Positions 35,298 to 43,111 of a stretch of 64,000 nt of DNA are shown here, in pieces. Source of the DNA: Deltaproteobacteria bacterium (GTDB taxonomy: Bacteria; Myxococcota_A; UBA9042; PHBI01); NCBI GenBank assembly GCA_020632715.1, contig JACKFA010000011.1, forward strand, positions 302,812 to 366,811, written 5' to 3'. Positions within the stretch are counted from its first letter, which is position 1; every line of letters begins with the position of its first letter. Made by a program: the position numbers and the translations under genes. The notes under the pieces are model-generated. The model was given only the letters and a program-made list of their open reading frames with translations. It did not search any database and had not been told where the DNA came from.

Positions 35298-35356
35298 GCT
35301 CGGTGTGCGGTGACGCGGCGGACGCCGACCCACCCCCGCGTCACCGCCCACCGAGC
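35298..35356. repeat. Long inverted repeat between FHA and pseudokinase genes
   Basis: Arms 35298-35318 and 35336-35356 pair at 20 of 21 positions, with a 17-base loop. The arms begin GCTCGGTG and end CACCGAGC. It lies in the 229-base gap upstream of the pseudokinase start. The repeat lacks a U tract. It could be a strong attenuator, a binding site, or a footprint of a lost element. Confidence 0.8.
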
Positions 35357-35418
35357 ACGCGCTGACGCCGGCGAGAGCGCGCCGTGCACGACCCGAGCCC
35401 CAGGTGCGTGAGAGAACT

Positions 35419-36510
35419 ATGTCCACGTCGTCCGCGATGATGTGCCGCCACTGTGAGGAGCACTTCGTGGCCCCGATGCTCGACGACGTCGAGCTCGACG
35501 GCCCCTGCCCGCACCTCGCGCGCCTCGGGACCGCCGTCCAGGGGGGCTACGTGCTCGAGGAGCTCGTGTCGGTCGACGCGATCAGCGCGGTCTACCGCGC
35601 GTCGGACGTGACCGCCGCGGAGCTGCTCGCGATCGTGCTCGACCCCGGGCTCGGCCCGGTGGACCTCGCGGGCGTGGCGGACTTCCAGCGGTTCGCGCAC
35701 GACGTGATCGGGCTCAGGCACGACCACATCGCGCCGACGCGGGCGTTCGGCGTGGAAGACGACGGGTCGGCGGTGACGGTGGTGGAGAGGCCGCGCGGGC
35801 GGGCGCTGCGGGGGCTGCTCGCGGAGGGCGCGCAGAGCGTGGCGTTCGTGAGCGAGCTCGCGGTGCAGCTCTTCGATGGGCTCGCCGAGGCGCACGCGCA
35901 CGGGATCTTCCACGCGGACCTGAGCCCGGATCGGATCTGGATCGACGTCGACGACGACGGCGCGCCGCACGTGACGATGGTCGGTTTCGGCATCGCCCCG
36001 GTGGGCGCCGGGGCGCACGGGCCGGCGCAGCCCGGGCACATGATCGCCGTGGGGGCGCCGCGCTACATGGCGCCCGAGCAGGCGCGCGGGCGCAGCGTGG
36101 TGGGGCACGCCGATCTCTACGGCGCCGCCTGCGTGCTCTACGAGCTCCTCTCGGGCAAGGCGCCGTTCGAGGAGCGCAGCGCCGCCGACTACATCGTGGC
36201 GCACCTGAACGAGGCGCCGAAGCCGCCGAAGCTGGTCGACGCGGCGAGCGCCGGGGTGCTCGTCGACTGCGTCATGAAGTGCCTGAGCAAGAAGGCGTGG
36301 GATCGCCCGAACGGGGCGGCGGTCGCGAGCGAGTGGGTGGCGCTGTACCGCGCGGCGGCGAAGCCCGCGCCCGCGGAGGCGGCGGCGCCGGCGGTGGTGG
36401 TGCCGCTGTCGTCGCGCTTCGGGCGGGACCCGCTCGCGAGCATCCAGCCGCGCCGCGGGATCCGCCCGACGCGGATCGGGTTGCGCGTGGCGTCGCCGAC
36501 GAACGCGTAA
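35419..36510 (+). CDS. Protein pseudokinase with N-terminal zinc-ribbon-like segment
   Basis: A 363-residue protein with a kinase fold and missing catalytic residues. The start CRHCEEHF and later CPHL resemble a zinc ribbon. The Gly loop is degenerate (LEELVSVDAISAVYRA). The expected beta3 Lys is absent in ELLAIVLDP. The catalytic loop reads HADLSPDR instead of HRDLKPxN. DFG is GFG (VGFGIA, residues 189-191). The fold is otherwise kept: RYMAPEQARG, DLYGAACVLYELLSGKAPFEE and a C-lobe. It probably binds proteins rather than phosphorylates. ATG 35419 is chosen over GTG 35404. The FHA gene upstream suggests a scaffold for the local kinase network. Confidence 0.85.
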   Translation: MSTSSAMMCRHCEEHFVAPMLDDVELDGPCPHLARLGTAVQGGYVLEELVSVDAISAVYRASDVTAAELLAIVLDPGLGPVDLAGVADFQRFAHDVIGLRHDHIAPTRAFGVEDDGSAVTVVERPRGRALRGLLAEGAQSVAFVSELAVQLFDGLAEAHAHGIFHADLSPDRIWIDVDDDGAPHVTMVGFGIAPVGAGAHGPAQPGHMIAVGAPRYMAPEQARGRSVVGHADLYGAACVLYELLSGKAPFEERSAADYIVAHLNEAPKPPKLVDAASAGVLVDCVMKCLSKKAWDRPNGAAVASEWVALYRAAAKPAPAEAAAPAVVVPLSSRFGRDPLASIQPRRGIRPTRIGLRVASPTNA

Positions 36511-36561
36511 CGGTTCGAACCCGGCCTTGACGCCGGCGCGGTCGGCGGCGAGCGTGCAGGC

Positions 36562-37632
36562 GTGGAGCTGTCGACCCGATCCGCGTGGCCCGTGGCGGCG
36601 ATGACCGTCGTCGCGGCGGTGGTGGGCGCGTGCTGCGGGGCGCGGCCGCGGCCGGCGCCGAGCGCGGAGGAGGCGCCGGAGCCGGCGGAGCTGCCGGTGA
36701 AGGAGCTCGCGCTCTCGGGGCCGGCGGCGTCGGACGACGCGGAGCTCTCGGGGCTCGCGTGGCATGGCGACGACCTGATCCTCCTGCCCGAGCGCCTGGG
36801 GCTCGACGAGCGCGGGAAGCGCCTCGTGGCCGGGGAGCAGGTGGTCTACGCGATCGCGAAGGCCGACCTCGAGGCGGCGATCGACGGGCGGCGGGTGGAC
36901 GCGCTCGCGCCGCGGGCGATCCCCGTGGTGCCGGACGTGACGCGAGCCATCGAAGGAATCGATGGATTCGAGGCCATAGCCATCGACGGGGACGATGCGT
37001 ACCTGACGATCGAGACGTATCAGAACGAGGACGGGACGAACCCGGGGTACGTGCTGCGCGGGGTGTTCCGAGAGGGGCGGCTGGAGCTTGACCTCGCGTC
37101 GTTGCGGCTCGTGGCGCGGCCGACGAAGGAGCCGAACACGGGCTTCGAGGCGGCGACGGTGGCGGACGGGCACCTGTACGTGGTGTACGAGCGGAACCGG
37201 GGCGACGAGGGGCCGCACGCGGCGGTGTTCGACGCGGGGGATCTCGCGCACGAGACGACGACGCCGTTCCCGGCCATCGCGTACCGGGTGACGGACCTGA
37301 CGAGCCCGGACGCGGCGGGGCGCGTGTGGGCGATGAACTACCGCTACTCGGACCGCGTCATCGACGCGCCGGACCCCGCGGCGGAGGCGCTCGCGATGCG
37401 CTACGGGCGGGGCGCGACGCACCGGCGGGAGATCTTCGTGGAGCGCCTGGTCGAGCTCGACCTGAGGCCGGACGGCCTGGCGCTGACCCCGCGGCCGCCG
37501 TACCAGCTGGCGCTGGCGCCGCTGCCGCGGAACTGGGAGGGGATCGCGCGCCTGGGCGACCGCGGGCTCATCCTGGTCACGGACGAGCACCCGCACACGA
37601 TCCTCGGGTTCGTGGCGCTGCCGGAGCCGTAG
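36562..37632 (+). CDS. Esterase-like/phytase-family secreted lipoprotein
   Basis: A 356-residue exported protein. The N-terminus MELSTRSAWPVAAMTVVAAVVGAC could be a lipobox. The domain resembles the esterase-like activity of phytase family (PF13449), with propeller strands LSGLAWHGDDLILLPERLG, IEGIDGFEAIAIDGDDAYLTIET and, near the end, NWEGIARLGDRGLILVTDEHP. No zinc or Ser-triad motif is clear. GTG at 36562 is the only good start. The short palindrome GGTTCGAACC (36512-36521) precedes it. Neighbours are signalling genes; it may be a passenger. It ends at the repeat region. Confidence 0.8.
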   Translation: MELSTRSAWPVAAMTVVAAVVGACCGARPRPAPSAEEAPEPAELPVKELALSGPAASDDAELSGLAWHGDDLILLPERLGLDERGKRLVAGEQVVYAIAKADLEAAIDGRRVDALAPRAIPVVPDVTRAIEGIDGFEAIAIDGDDAYLTIETYQNEDGTNPGYVLRGVFREGRLELDLASLRLVARPTKEPNTGFEAATVADGHLYVVYERNRGDEGPHAAVFDAGDLAHETTTPFPAIAYRVTDLTSPDAAGRVWAMNYRYSDRVIDAPDPAAEALAMRYGRGATHRREIFVERLVELDLRPDGLALTPRPPYQLALAPLPRNWEGIARLGDRGLILVTDEHPHTILGFVALPEP

Positions 37633-37681
37633 CGTTCAGGGCTCCGGGCTCCAGGCTCGGGCGGCGTAGTCGTCTGTTGGG

Positions 37682-38275
37682 AAAGCGCTTTTTACCACGG
37701 AGACACGGAGACACGGAGGGAGGTGGGCGGGAGGAGGAGGGAGGGCCGCGGTCCATGCACCCCTCGGCGCTCCCACCCCGCGCAAGACGCTCGGTCCATC
37801 CACCGAACCCTCCGTGCCTCCGTGCCTCCGTGGTTTCTCTCACGTAATCAGCACGTTACCGCTGTTTCGGCGCCCGCTCCGCCCTCCTCCCCCCTCCCTC
37901 CGACCTCCGTGTCTCCGTGTCTCCGTGGTTACCGCCATGGAGTCACCGCGGTTTCGGCGCCCGCTCCGCCCCCTCCCCTCCCCTCCCTCCCTCCGCCCTC
38001 CGACCTCCGTGTCTCCGTGTCTCCGTGGTTACCGCCATGGAATCACCGCGGTTTCGGCGCCCGCTCCGCTCCCCCTCCCCCCCCTCCGCCCTCCTCCTCC
38101 CTCCCTCCGACCTCCGTGTCTCCGTGTCTCCGTGGTTACCGCCATGGAATCACCGCGGTTTCGGCGCCCGCTCCGCCCCCCGCCCCCCCCCTCCGCCCTC
38201 CTCCCCCCCCCCTCCGACCTCCGTGTCTCCGTGTCTCCGTGGTTACCGCCATGGAACCAGCACGTTCCCAGGCCG
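37682..38275. repeat. Tandem intergenic repeat block, four-plus copies
   Basis: The roughly 745-base gap between 37632 and 38379 holds no convincing gene. It starts with an AAAGCGCTTT palindrome and one GGAGACACGG element, then its approximate inverted copy near 37809-37833. Four units of 95-107 bases follow. Each runs GTTTCGGCGCCCGCTCCGCC, then a variable pyrimidine run, then CTCCGTGTCTCCGTGTCTCC and GTTACCGCCATGGAATCAC. The pyrimidine runs are long C-rich stretches, so the opposite strand is G-tract-rich. Confidence 0.85.
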
Positions 38276-38378
38276 CGCCCACGCAGCCAGAACGACGAAG
38301 GGGGCGAGACCCCAAGGTCACCGCCCCCTTCACCGAGTCACGTCCCGGCGGCGCCGCGCGCCGCCGGCTTGCCCTGCG

Positions 38379-39491
38379 CTACTCGCGCGGCTGCATCGAC
38401 ACCTTCGCCGTGACCTTCATGTCCGCCGCCTGGCCCATCACGCCGAGCGCCGCGTCCATCTTGAGCGTCATGTCGGCCTTCATCAGCATGGGCTTGCCGA
38501 GCTCGAACTCCATCGTGCCCGCGCCCGCCGACTTCAGGCTCTTGAGGTCGGCCTTCACGCCGTTCATGTCCATCTGCTGCGGATCCGCGAACTGCTGGAT
38601 GGTCATCGTGACCTTGCCCTTGCCGTCCGCGAGGCTCACGAGCTCGTAGGTCGCGACCATCCGCACCTTCATGCCGTTGGTCTCCTGGCTCGTCAGCGCC
38701 TGCCACTTCGCGCCGATGCCGACCGGCTCCTCCGGGAACGGGATCGACATCTGGTCGAGCGACTGGTTCATGCTCTCCGCGAGCTTCGCCGCCATGTCGC
38801 CGCCGCCCTTGACGGACGTGTTGCTCGTGACACCGCGCGGGTCCATCGTCGCCTCGATCGTGAGGCCCTTGAGCATGTCGCGGAACATGTCCCCGCCGCC
38901 CGCCGGCACGCCCGGCATCTCCATGCTCGCGTCGGCGACGACCATCTGGACGACGGCCGAGCCGTCCTCCTTGACCTCGGTCACCTTGCCGTCCATGTCC
39001 ATCTTCATCGTCATCTTCATGGGCATCGCCTGACCGGCGACGTTGATCGCCATGTCGGTGTCCATGACCATGGCGAGCTTCTCCGACGCCTCGGCCACCG
39101 GCTTCCAGCGCAGCGGCGCCTTCTCCCCCGTGCCGTCCGTCAGGAGCTTCAGCTTCGCGGCCTCACCGAACGCCGGGAACTGGTCCGCCGCCGGCGCCGC
39201 CGTGTCGACCGCGGCCGCCGGCTCCTCGCCCGGCTCCGCCGCCTTCGCCGGCTCCTCGCCCGGCTCCGCCGCCTTCGCCGGCTCCTCGCCCGGCTCCGCG
39301 GCCTTCACCGGCTCCTCGCCCGGCTCCGCCGCCTTCTCCTCGTTCGCCTTCGCCTCCGTGCCCTTCTCCGGGTTCGCGGGGGCCTCGACCTTCTCCGGAG
39401 CCGGCGCCGGCTCCTCCTTCTTCCCACAGGCGCCCGCACCGAGCAGCGCCACGGTGACCATCGGCACGAGCCACGAGCTCAACATCTTCAT
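38379..39491 (-). CDS. Lipoprotein, DUF6263-like, with EPGEEP repeat linker
   Basis: A 370-residue lipoprotein. Lipobox GAGAC is followed by a Glu/Ala/Pro linker built from four decapeptide repeats (Lys-Ala-Ala-Glu-Pro-Gly-Glu-Glu-Pro-Ala type). The mature domain of about 270 residues is a beta-rich fold with Met-rich strands (MPMKMTMKMDM, FPEEPVGIGAKWQAL, TNGMKVRMVATYELVSL). The layout resembles DUF6263 proteins of unknown function. Start ATG 39491 follows GGAGAG. A paralogue sits 115 bases upstream on the same strand. No enzymatic motif is visible. Confidence 0.8.
   Translation of the reverse strand: MKMLSSWLVPMVTVALLGAGACGKKEEPAPAPEKVEAPANPEKGTEAKANEEKAAEPGEEPVKAAEPGEEPAKAAEPGEEPAKAAEPGEEPAAAVDTAAPAADQFPAFGEAAKLKLLTDGTGEKAPLRWKPVAEASEKLAMVMDTDMAINVAGQAMPMKMTMKMDMDGKVTEVKEDGSAVVQMVVADASMEMPGVPAGGGDMFRDMLKGLTIEATMDPRGVTSNTSVKGGGDMAAKLAESMNQSLDQMSIPFPEEPVGIGAKWQALTSQETNGMKVRMVATYELVSLADGKGKVTMTIQQFADPQQMDMNGVKADLKSLKSAGAGTMEFELGKPMLMKADMTLKMDAALGVMGQAADMKVTAKVSMQPRE
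39220..39339 (-). repeat. 30-bp tandem minisatellite in lipoprotein linker
   Basis: Four copies at 39220, 39250, 39280 and 39310, each beginning GGCTCCTCGCCCGGCTCCGC on the plus strand, encode the linker decapeptides. Frame is preserved if copies are gained or lost. Confidence 0.85.
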
Positions 39492-39605
39492 GGGTTCTCT
39501 CCTCTCTTCACCTGGTGACGCCCCTTCCGGAGCGATACGACGCCGCGCGGCGACCCCTCGGCCGCGGCGCGGCAACGTCTTCTTCCTCTCACGACCACCC
39601 GCCCG

Positions 39606-40688
39606 CTAGGGGGTGACGGTCGGCTCCTCCGTCGGCACGTCCTCGGCCGGCGCCTTCGCCGGCACCTCGTCGCTCGGGGCCTCGCCGCCGACGACGCCGC
39701 CCGGCGCCTCGACCTCGCCGCCCCCGGGCGCGACCGCGTCGCCGCCACCGGCGTCGTCGCCCGCAGGCTCCGCCGTGTGCGTGGACTTCAGCCCGTCCTT
39801 CGGCTTGAACGTCATCCGCACGTCCGCCCGCATGTCCGCCGACTGGCCCATCGCCTCGAGCGACGCGTCCATCTTCAGCGTCATCTCGCCCGTGACCACC
39901 ATCGGCGTCGCGAGGTCGAACTGCATCTTCCCGCCGCCCGACGACTTCAGCTTCTCGAGCTCCACCGAGGCGCCCGCCATGCTCATCTTCTGCGGGTCCG
40001 CGTACTGCTCGATGGTCATCGCCACCTCGCCCTTCGTGCCGTTCAGCGACACGAGCTCGTAGCCCGCGACCATCCGCACCTTCATCCCGTTCGTCTCGAC
40101 CGTGGAGAGCGCCTGCCACTTCGCGCCGATGCCGACGGGCTCCTCGGGGAACGGGATGCTCGAGCTCTCGAGCGACTGCCCCATCTGGTCGGCGAGCTGC
40201 TCGGCGAACGCGCCGCCGCCGGTCACCTCGACCCCCGACACGCGGCCGCGCGCGTCGACGTTCATCCTGATCGAGAGCCCGCGCAGCATGTCGTTCGCCA
40301 TCGCCATCGCGTCGGTGCCCGCGCCCATGCCGGGCATGTCGAGGTCGGCCGAGACGATCTCGCTCTCCATCTGCGCCGAGCCGTCGGCGCCCACGTCGAG
40401 CACCGTCGCGAGCATGTCCATCTTCATGTTCATCGTCATGGGCATGGACTGGCCCGCGGCGTTGATCTGGAAGCTCGTCCCGAGGTCGAGCGCCACGCCG
40501 CCCGTCGCGCCCTTCACGGGCTTCCAGCGGAGCGCCGTCTTGTCGGCCGCGCCCGCCTCGAGCAGCTTCACCTTCGCCGGCTCGCCCTCCGCCGGGAACT
40601 CCGACGCCGGCGGACCGGACTTGCCGCAGGCTCCCAGCGCCAGCGCGAGGGACAGGACGGCGGCCACAGCACTACGATTGAGTCGCAT
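39606..40688 (-). CDS. Paralogous DUF6263-like lipoprotein
   Basis: A 360-residue lipoprotein, clearly a paralogue of the next gene. Shared segments include LRWKPV, MPMTMNMKMDM, SSSIPFPEEPVGIGAKWQAL, TNGMKVRMVAGYELVSL and MTIEQYADPQKM. The lipobox is LGAC. The low-complexity acidic/Gly/Pro region is at the C-terminus (about 295-360), not the N-terminus as in the paralogue. Start ATG 40688 follows GGAGCGC. The two are separated by 115 bases and may be co-transcribed. Function is unknown. Confidence 0.82.
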   Translation of the reverse strand: MRLNRSAVAAVLSLALALGACGKSGPPASEFPAEGEPAKVKLLEAGAADKTALRWKPVKGATGGVALDLGTSFQINAAGQSMPMTMNMKMDMLATVLDVGADGSAQMESEIVSADLDMPGMGAGTDAMAMANDMLRGLSIRMNVDARGRVSGVEVTGGGAFAEQLADQMGQSLESSSIPFPEEPVGIGAKWQALSTVETNGMKVRMVAGYELVSLNGTKGEVAMTIEQYADPQKMSMAGASVELEKLKSSGGGKMQFDLATPMVVTGEMTLKMDASLEAMGQSADMRADVRMTFKPKDGLKSTHTAEPAGDDAGGGDAVAPGGGEVEAPGGVVGGEAPSDEVPAKAPAEDVPTEEPTVTP

Positions 40689-40863
40689 CTTGCGCTCCAG
40701 GGGTCGGTCGTGCGCTCGGGTATCGCGCGCCGTCGTCTGTGCAACGGTGGCGAGAACAAACCCGACTCTGAGACGAACGACAACCGAAAACGACCAGATT
40801 ACGGGCGGAGCGGCCCCCCCGGGCCGTCCCGACGGCGCCCCCCCGCGCGCCCGACGCGACCGC

Positions 40864-42330
40864 TCAGCCCCCCGGCGGCGCCTGGTCGCACACCTTGATG
40901 ACGTCGACGATGGCCGTCAGCGCCTCGAGCAGCTCCTGCTCGTCACCGGCCGGGAAGTGCCCCGTGAACCCGGAGCCGCCGTTGTTCGTGAGCGTGTCGA
41001 GCTCCTCCGGGTCGCCACCGAACGAGTAGCCGATGGCGAAGGTCTGGACCTGGTGATCGACCCAGAGCTGCCCCGCGGACGTCGCCAGATCCGCCTTCAG
41101 CGCGAGGCTCGACCCCGAGAAGCACGTGTCCTCCCCGTCCGAGAGCACGATGACCGACCCGCCGAGCCCGCCGAAGATCTCGTCCGCGTGCGCGAGCACG
41201 TTGCTCATGGCGCCCGCGAGCGGCGTCGCCCCCGTCGGCCCGTTCGCCTCGAACCAGTCGTTCAGCGCCGCCGCGTTGTGCTGCGCGAACGGCACGAGCA
41301 CCGACCCGTCCACCTCGCAGGAGAAGCCCCCGTTCGGGAACGCGGTCAGCCCGAAGCGGATCTTCGGGTTCCCCGTCGCGAGCGCGCGGATGCTCTCCTT
41401 CACCGTGTCCCAGTGCGAGCCCATGCTGCCGGAGCGGTCCACCACGAAGAGCACGCGCGGCACGCACGCGTAGGCGATGCAGCGCGCGTCGAGGCAGATC
41501 TCCCCGTCGCCGCACGCCGTGTCCTCCCCCCACGCCTGCCCCTGCCCGTCGCACTTCCGGAACGTCGTGTCGCTCCGGCACTCGACGCGGTCCGGCTCGC
41601 ACGCGAAGCAGCTCCCGTTCTCGCACTGCTGCCCCGCGGGGCAGCTCTCGGTCACGTCGAAGTCGACCTCACCGCTCGCGCAGTAGCGCCGCATCTTGCT
41701 CGTCCCGATGCACTCCGTCGTGAGGTCGCACGGCGTGCACGCCTGCCGCACGCACCAGTTGTCGTCCGGGCAGTCGAGCTCGTCGCTCCAGCCGCTGCTG
41801 TTCGCCGCGCACACGCGGAACGTCGTCTGGCTCAGGCACTCGACCCGCTCCGACTGACAGACGCGACACTTCCCGTCCGCGCAGAACTCGCCCTCGGGGC
41901 ACGTCTCGATGTCGCCCCAGCCGCTCCCGTCGCCGTTGCACACCTGGTAGCGGTCGAGGTCGAGGCAGCTCTGCTTGTCCGGCGCGCAGATGGTCGCCCG
42001 GCAGATCCCCGTCGACGGCTCGCACGCCGTCGCCCCGTGGCAGGGCGTCACCGTGCTCGCGCCGCTGCCGTCGGCGTTGCAGACCCCCGACACCGACGCG
42101 GAGGTGCAGAACAGCGCGCCCGGCGTGCACAGCCTCCCCTCGACGTCGGCGTCCGCGGTGTCGGCCGCCGTCGCCGTGTCGACGGGCGGCGCGGTGTCCA
42201 CGGCCTCGGTCGTGTCGGCCGTGTCGGCCGCGGGGGTACCGTCGCCCCCGCCGCACGCGGCGACGGCCGGCGCGGCGATGAGCGACATCATCGTCAGGAG
42301 CGCGTTCATGCGGAGCATGCGCGCGAGCAT
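40864..42330 (-). CDS. Cys-rich vWA lipoprotein
   Basis: About 488 residues (start at one of three ATGs, 42330, 42318 or 42309). The lipobox AVAAC is followed by an Asp/Thr linker. Five or six Cys-rich modules of about 35-40 residues follow, of the form C-x-C with GSGW and CP-x-G-x-x-C (for example YQVCNGDGSGWGDIETCPEG). A vWA domain (about 305-480) has MIDAS DRSGS and LSDGEDTC. The layout is typical of myxobacterial secreted vWA proteins. Xpt lies 53 bases upstream on the same strand. The role is probably adhesion or surface binding. Confidence 0.83.
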   Translation of the reverse strand: MLARMLRMNALLTMMSLIAAPAVAACGGGDGTPAADTADTTEAVDTAPPVDTATAADTADADVEGRLCTPGALFCTSASVSGVCNADGSGASTVTPCHGATACEPSTGICRATICAPDKQSCLDLDRYQVCNGDGSGWGDIETCPEGEFCADGKCRVCQSERVECLSQTTFRVCAANSSGWSDELDCPDDNWCVRQACTPCDLTTECIGTSKMRRYCASGEVDFDVTESCPAGQQCENGSCFACEPDRVECRSDTTFRKCDGQGQAWGEDTACGDGEICLDARCIAYACVPRVLFVVDRSGSMGSHWDTVKESIRALATGNPKIRFGLTAFPNGGFSCEVDGSVLVPFAQHNAAALNDWFEANGPTGATPLAGAMSNVLAHADEIFGGLGGSVIVLSDGEDTCFSGSSLALKADLATSAGQLWVDHQVQTFAIGYSFGGDPEELDTLTNNGGSGFTGHFPAGDEQELLEALTAIVDVIKVCDQAPPGG

Positions 42331-42383
42331 AGCGAACCCGCCCGCTCGGCGCACCCGTTTCTGCGCCGGCATGACGCGCCGCG

Positions 42384-42953
42384 TCACGCGAAGACGAAGT
42401 CGCCGCCCTCCATGCTCGCGATCGTCACGACCGCCTCGATCGGCACGCCGAGCGCCGACGCCTCCTGGCGCCCGCGCTCGAAGCCCTTCTCGATGGCCGC
42501 GCCGACCCCGACGAGCGTCGCGCGCGCGATCGACACGAGGCTCGCGAGCGCGCCGATCGTGCTCCCCGTCGCGAGGAAGTCGTCGATGATGACGACGCGG
42601 TCCTCGGGGCCGAGGTACTCGGGCGACACCATGAGCTCGGTCACGCCGCCCTTCGTGTGCGACGGGGCGCGCGTCACGAAGACCGCCATCGGCATCGTCA
42701 CGGGGCGCGTCTTCCGCGCGTAGACGAGCGGCACGCCGAGCGCGAGCGCCGTCGTGAAGGCGGGCGCCACCCCGGAGACCTCGGCGGTCAGCACCTTCGT
42801 CGGCGCGAGGGGGCGGAAGCGCCGCGCGAGCTCCTCGCCGACGCTCATCATGAGCGCCGGATCGACCTGGTGGTTGATGAACCCGTCGACCTTCAAGATC
42901 CCGCGCCCGAGATCCCGCCCGTCCCTCCGAATCCGCTCCCTCAGCTCGTCCAT
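42384..42953 (-). CDS. xpt: Xanthine phosphoribosyltransferase
   Basis: A 189-residue purine salvage enzyme that joins xanthine and PRPP to give XMP. The N-terminus MDELRERI... ILKVDGFINHQVDPALM, then TKVLTAEVSGVAPAFTTALALGVPLVYARK, align position by position with the Gram-positive Xpt type. The PRPP motif is VVIIDDFLATGST. Length fits the family. ATG 42953 is chosen because the upstream extension is low-complexity. It is divergent from the TerF-like gene. It is probably cytosolic and housekeeping. Confidence 0.95.
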   Translation of the reverse strand: MDELRERIRRDGRDLGRGILKVDGFINHQVDPALMMSVGEELARRFRPLAPTKVLTAEVSGVAPAFTTALALGVPLVYARKTRPVTMPMAVFVTRAPSHTKGGVTELMVSPEYLGPEDRVVIIDDFLATGSTIGALASLVSIARATLVGVGAAIEKGFERGRQEASALGVPIEAVVTIASMEGGDFVFA

Positions 42954-43033
42954 CGGCCGTCCTCCCGTCGTGGCCGCCCGACTCTGCCACGCCTTCGCCC
43001 CGTCCGCAGCCCCACCGGACCGTCCCGGCCGTT

Positions 43034-43061
43034 TTGACAACGGTCGCGGCGGTGGTCTAAT
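43034..43061 (+). promoter_or_regulatory. Sigma70-type promoter for TerF-like gene
   Basis: TTGACA (43034-43039) and TCTAAT (43056-43061) are separated by 16 bases. It is the best sigma70-like promoter seen in the window. A start near 43068 would give a leader of about 44 bases to the ATG at 43112. Confidence 0.6.
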
Positions 43062-43111
43062 GGCCGTGATGAGGGGTCTCGTCGGGTTCTGACCGTGCTC
43101 TCGGAGCGCCC

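Noticed and set aside
37842..38280. Second CRISPR-like or coding repeat block
   Set aside because: Spacing is uneven, interspersed bases are C-rich variants of the same filler, and possible frames encode only Pro/Ser-rich shadow sequence.
40689..40863. Promoter for the paralogous lipoprotein at 40688
   Set aside because: The stretch is AT-richer than its surroundings but no -35/-10 pair with acceptable spacing stood out.
42954..43111. Purine riboswitch upstream of xpt
   Set aside because: The leader is GC-rich and I could not find the conserved three-way junction bases of the purine riboswitch.
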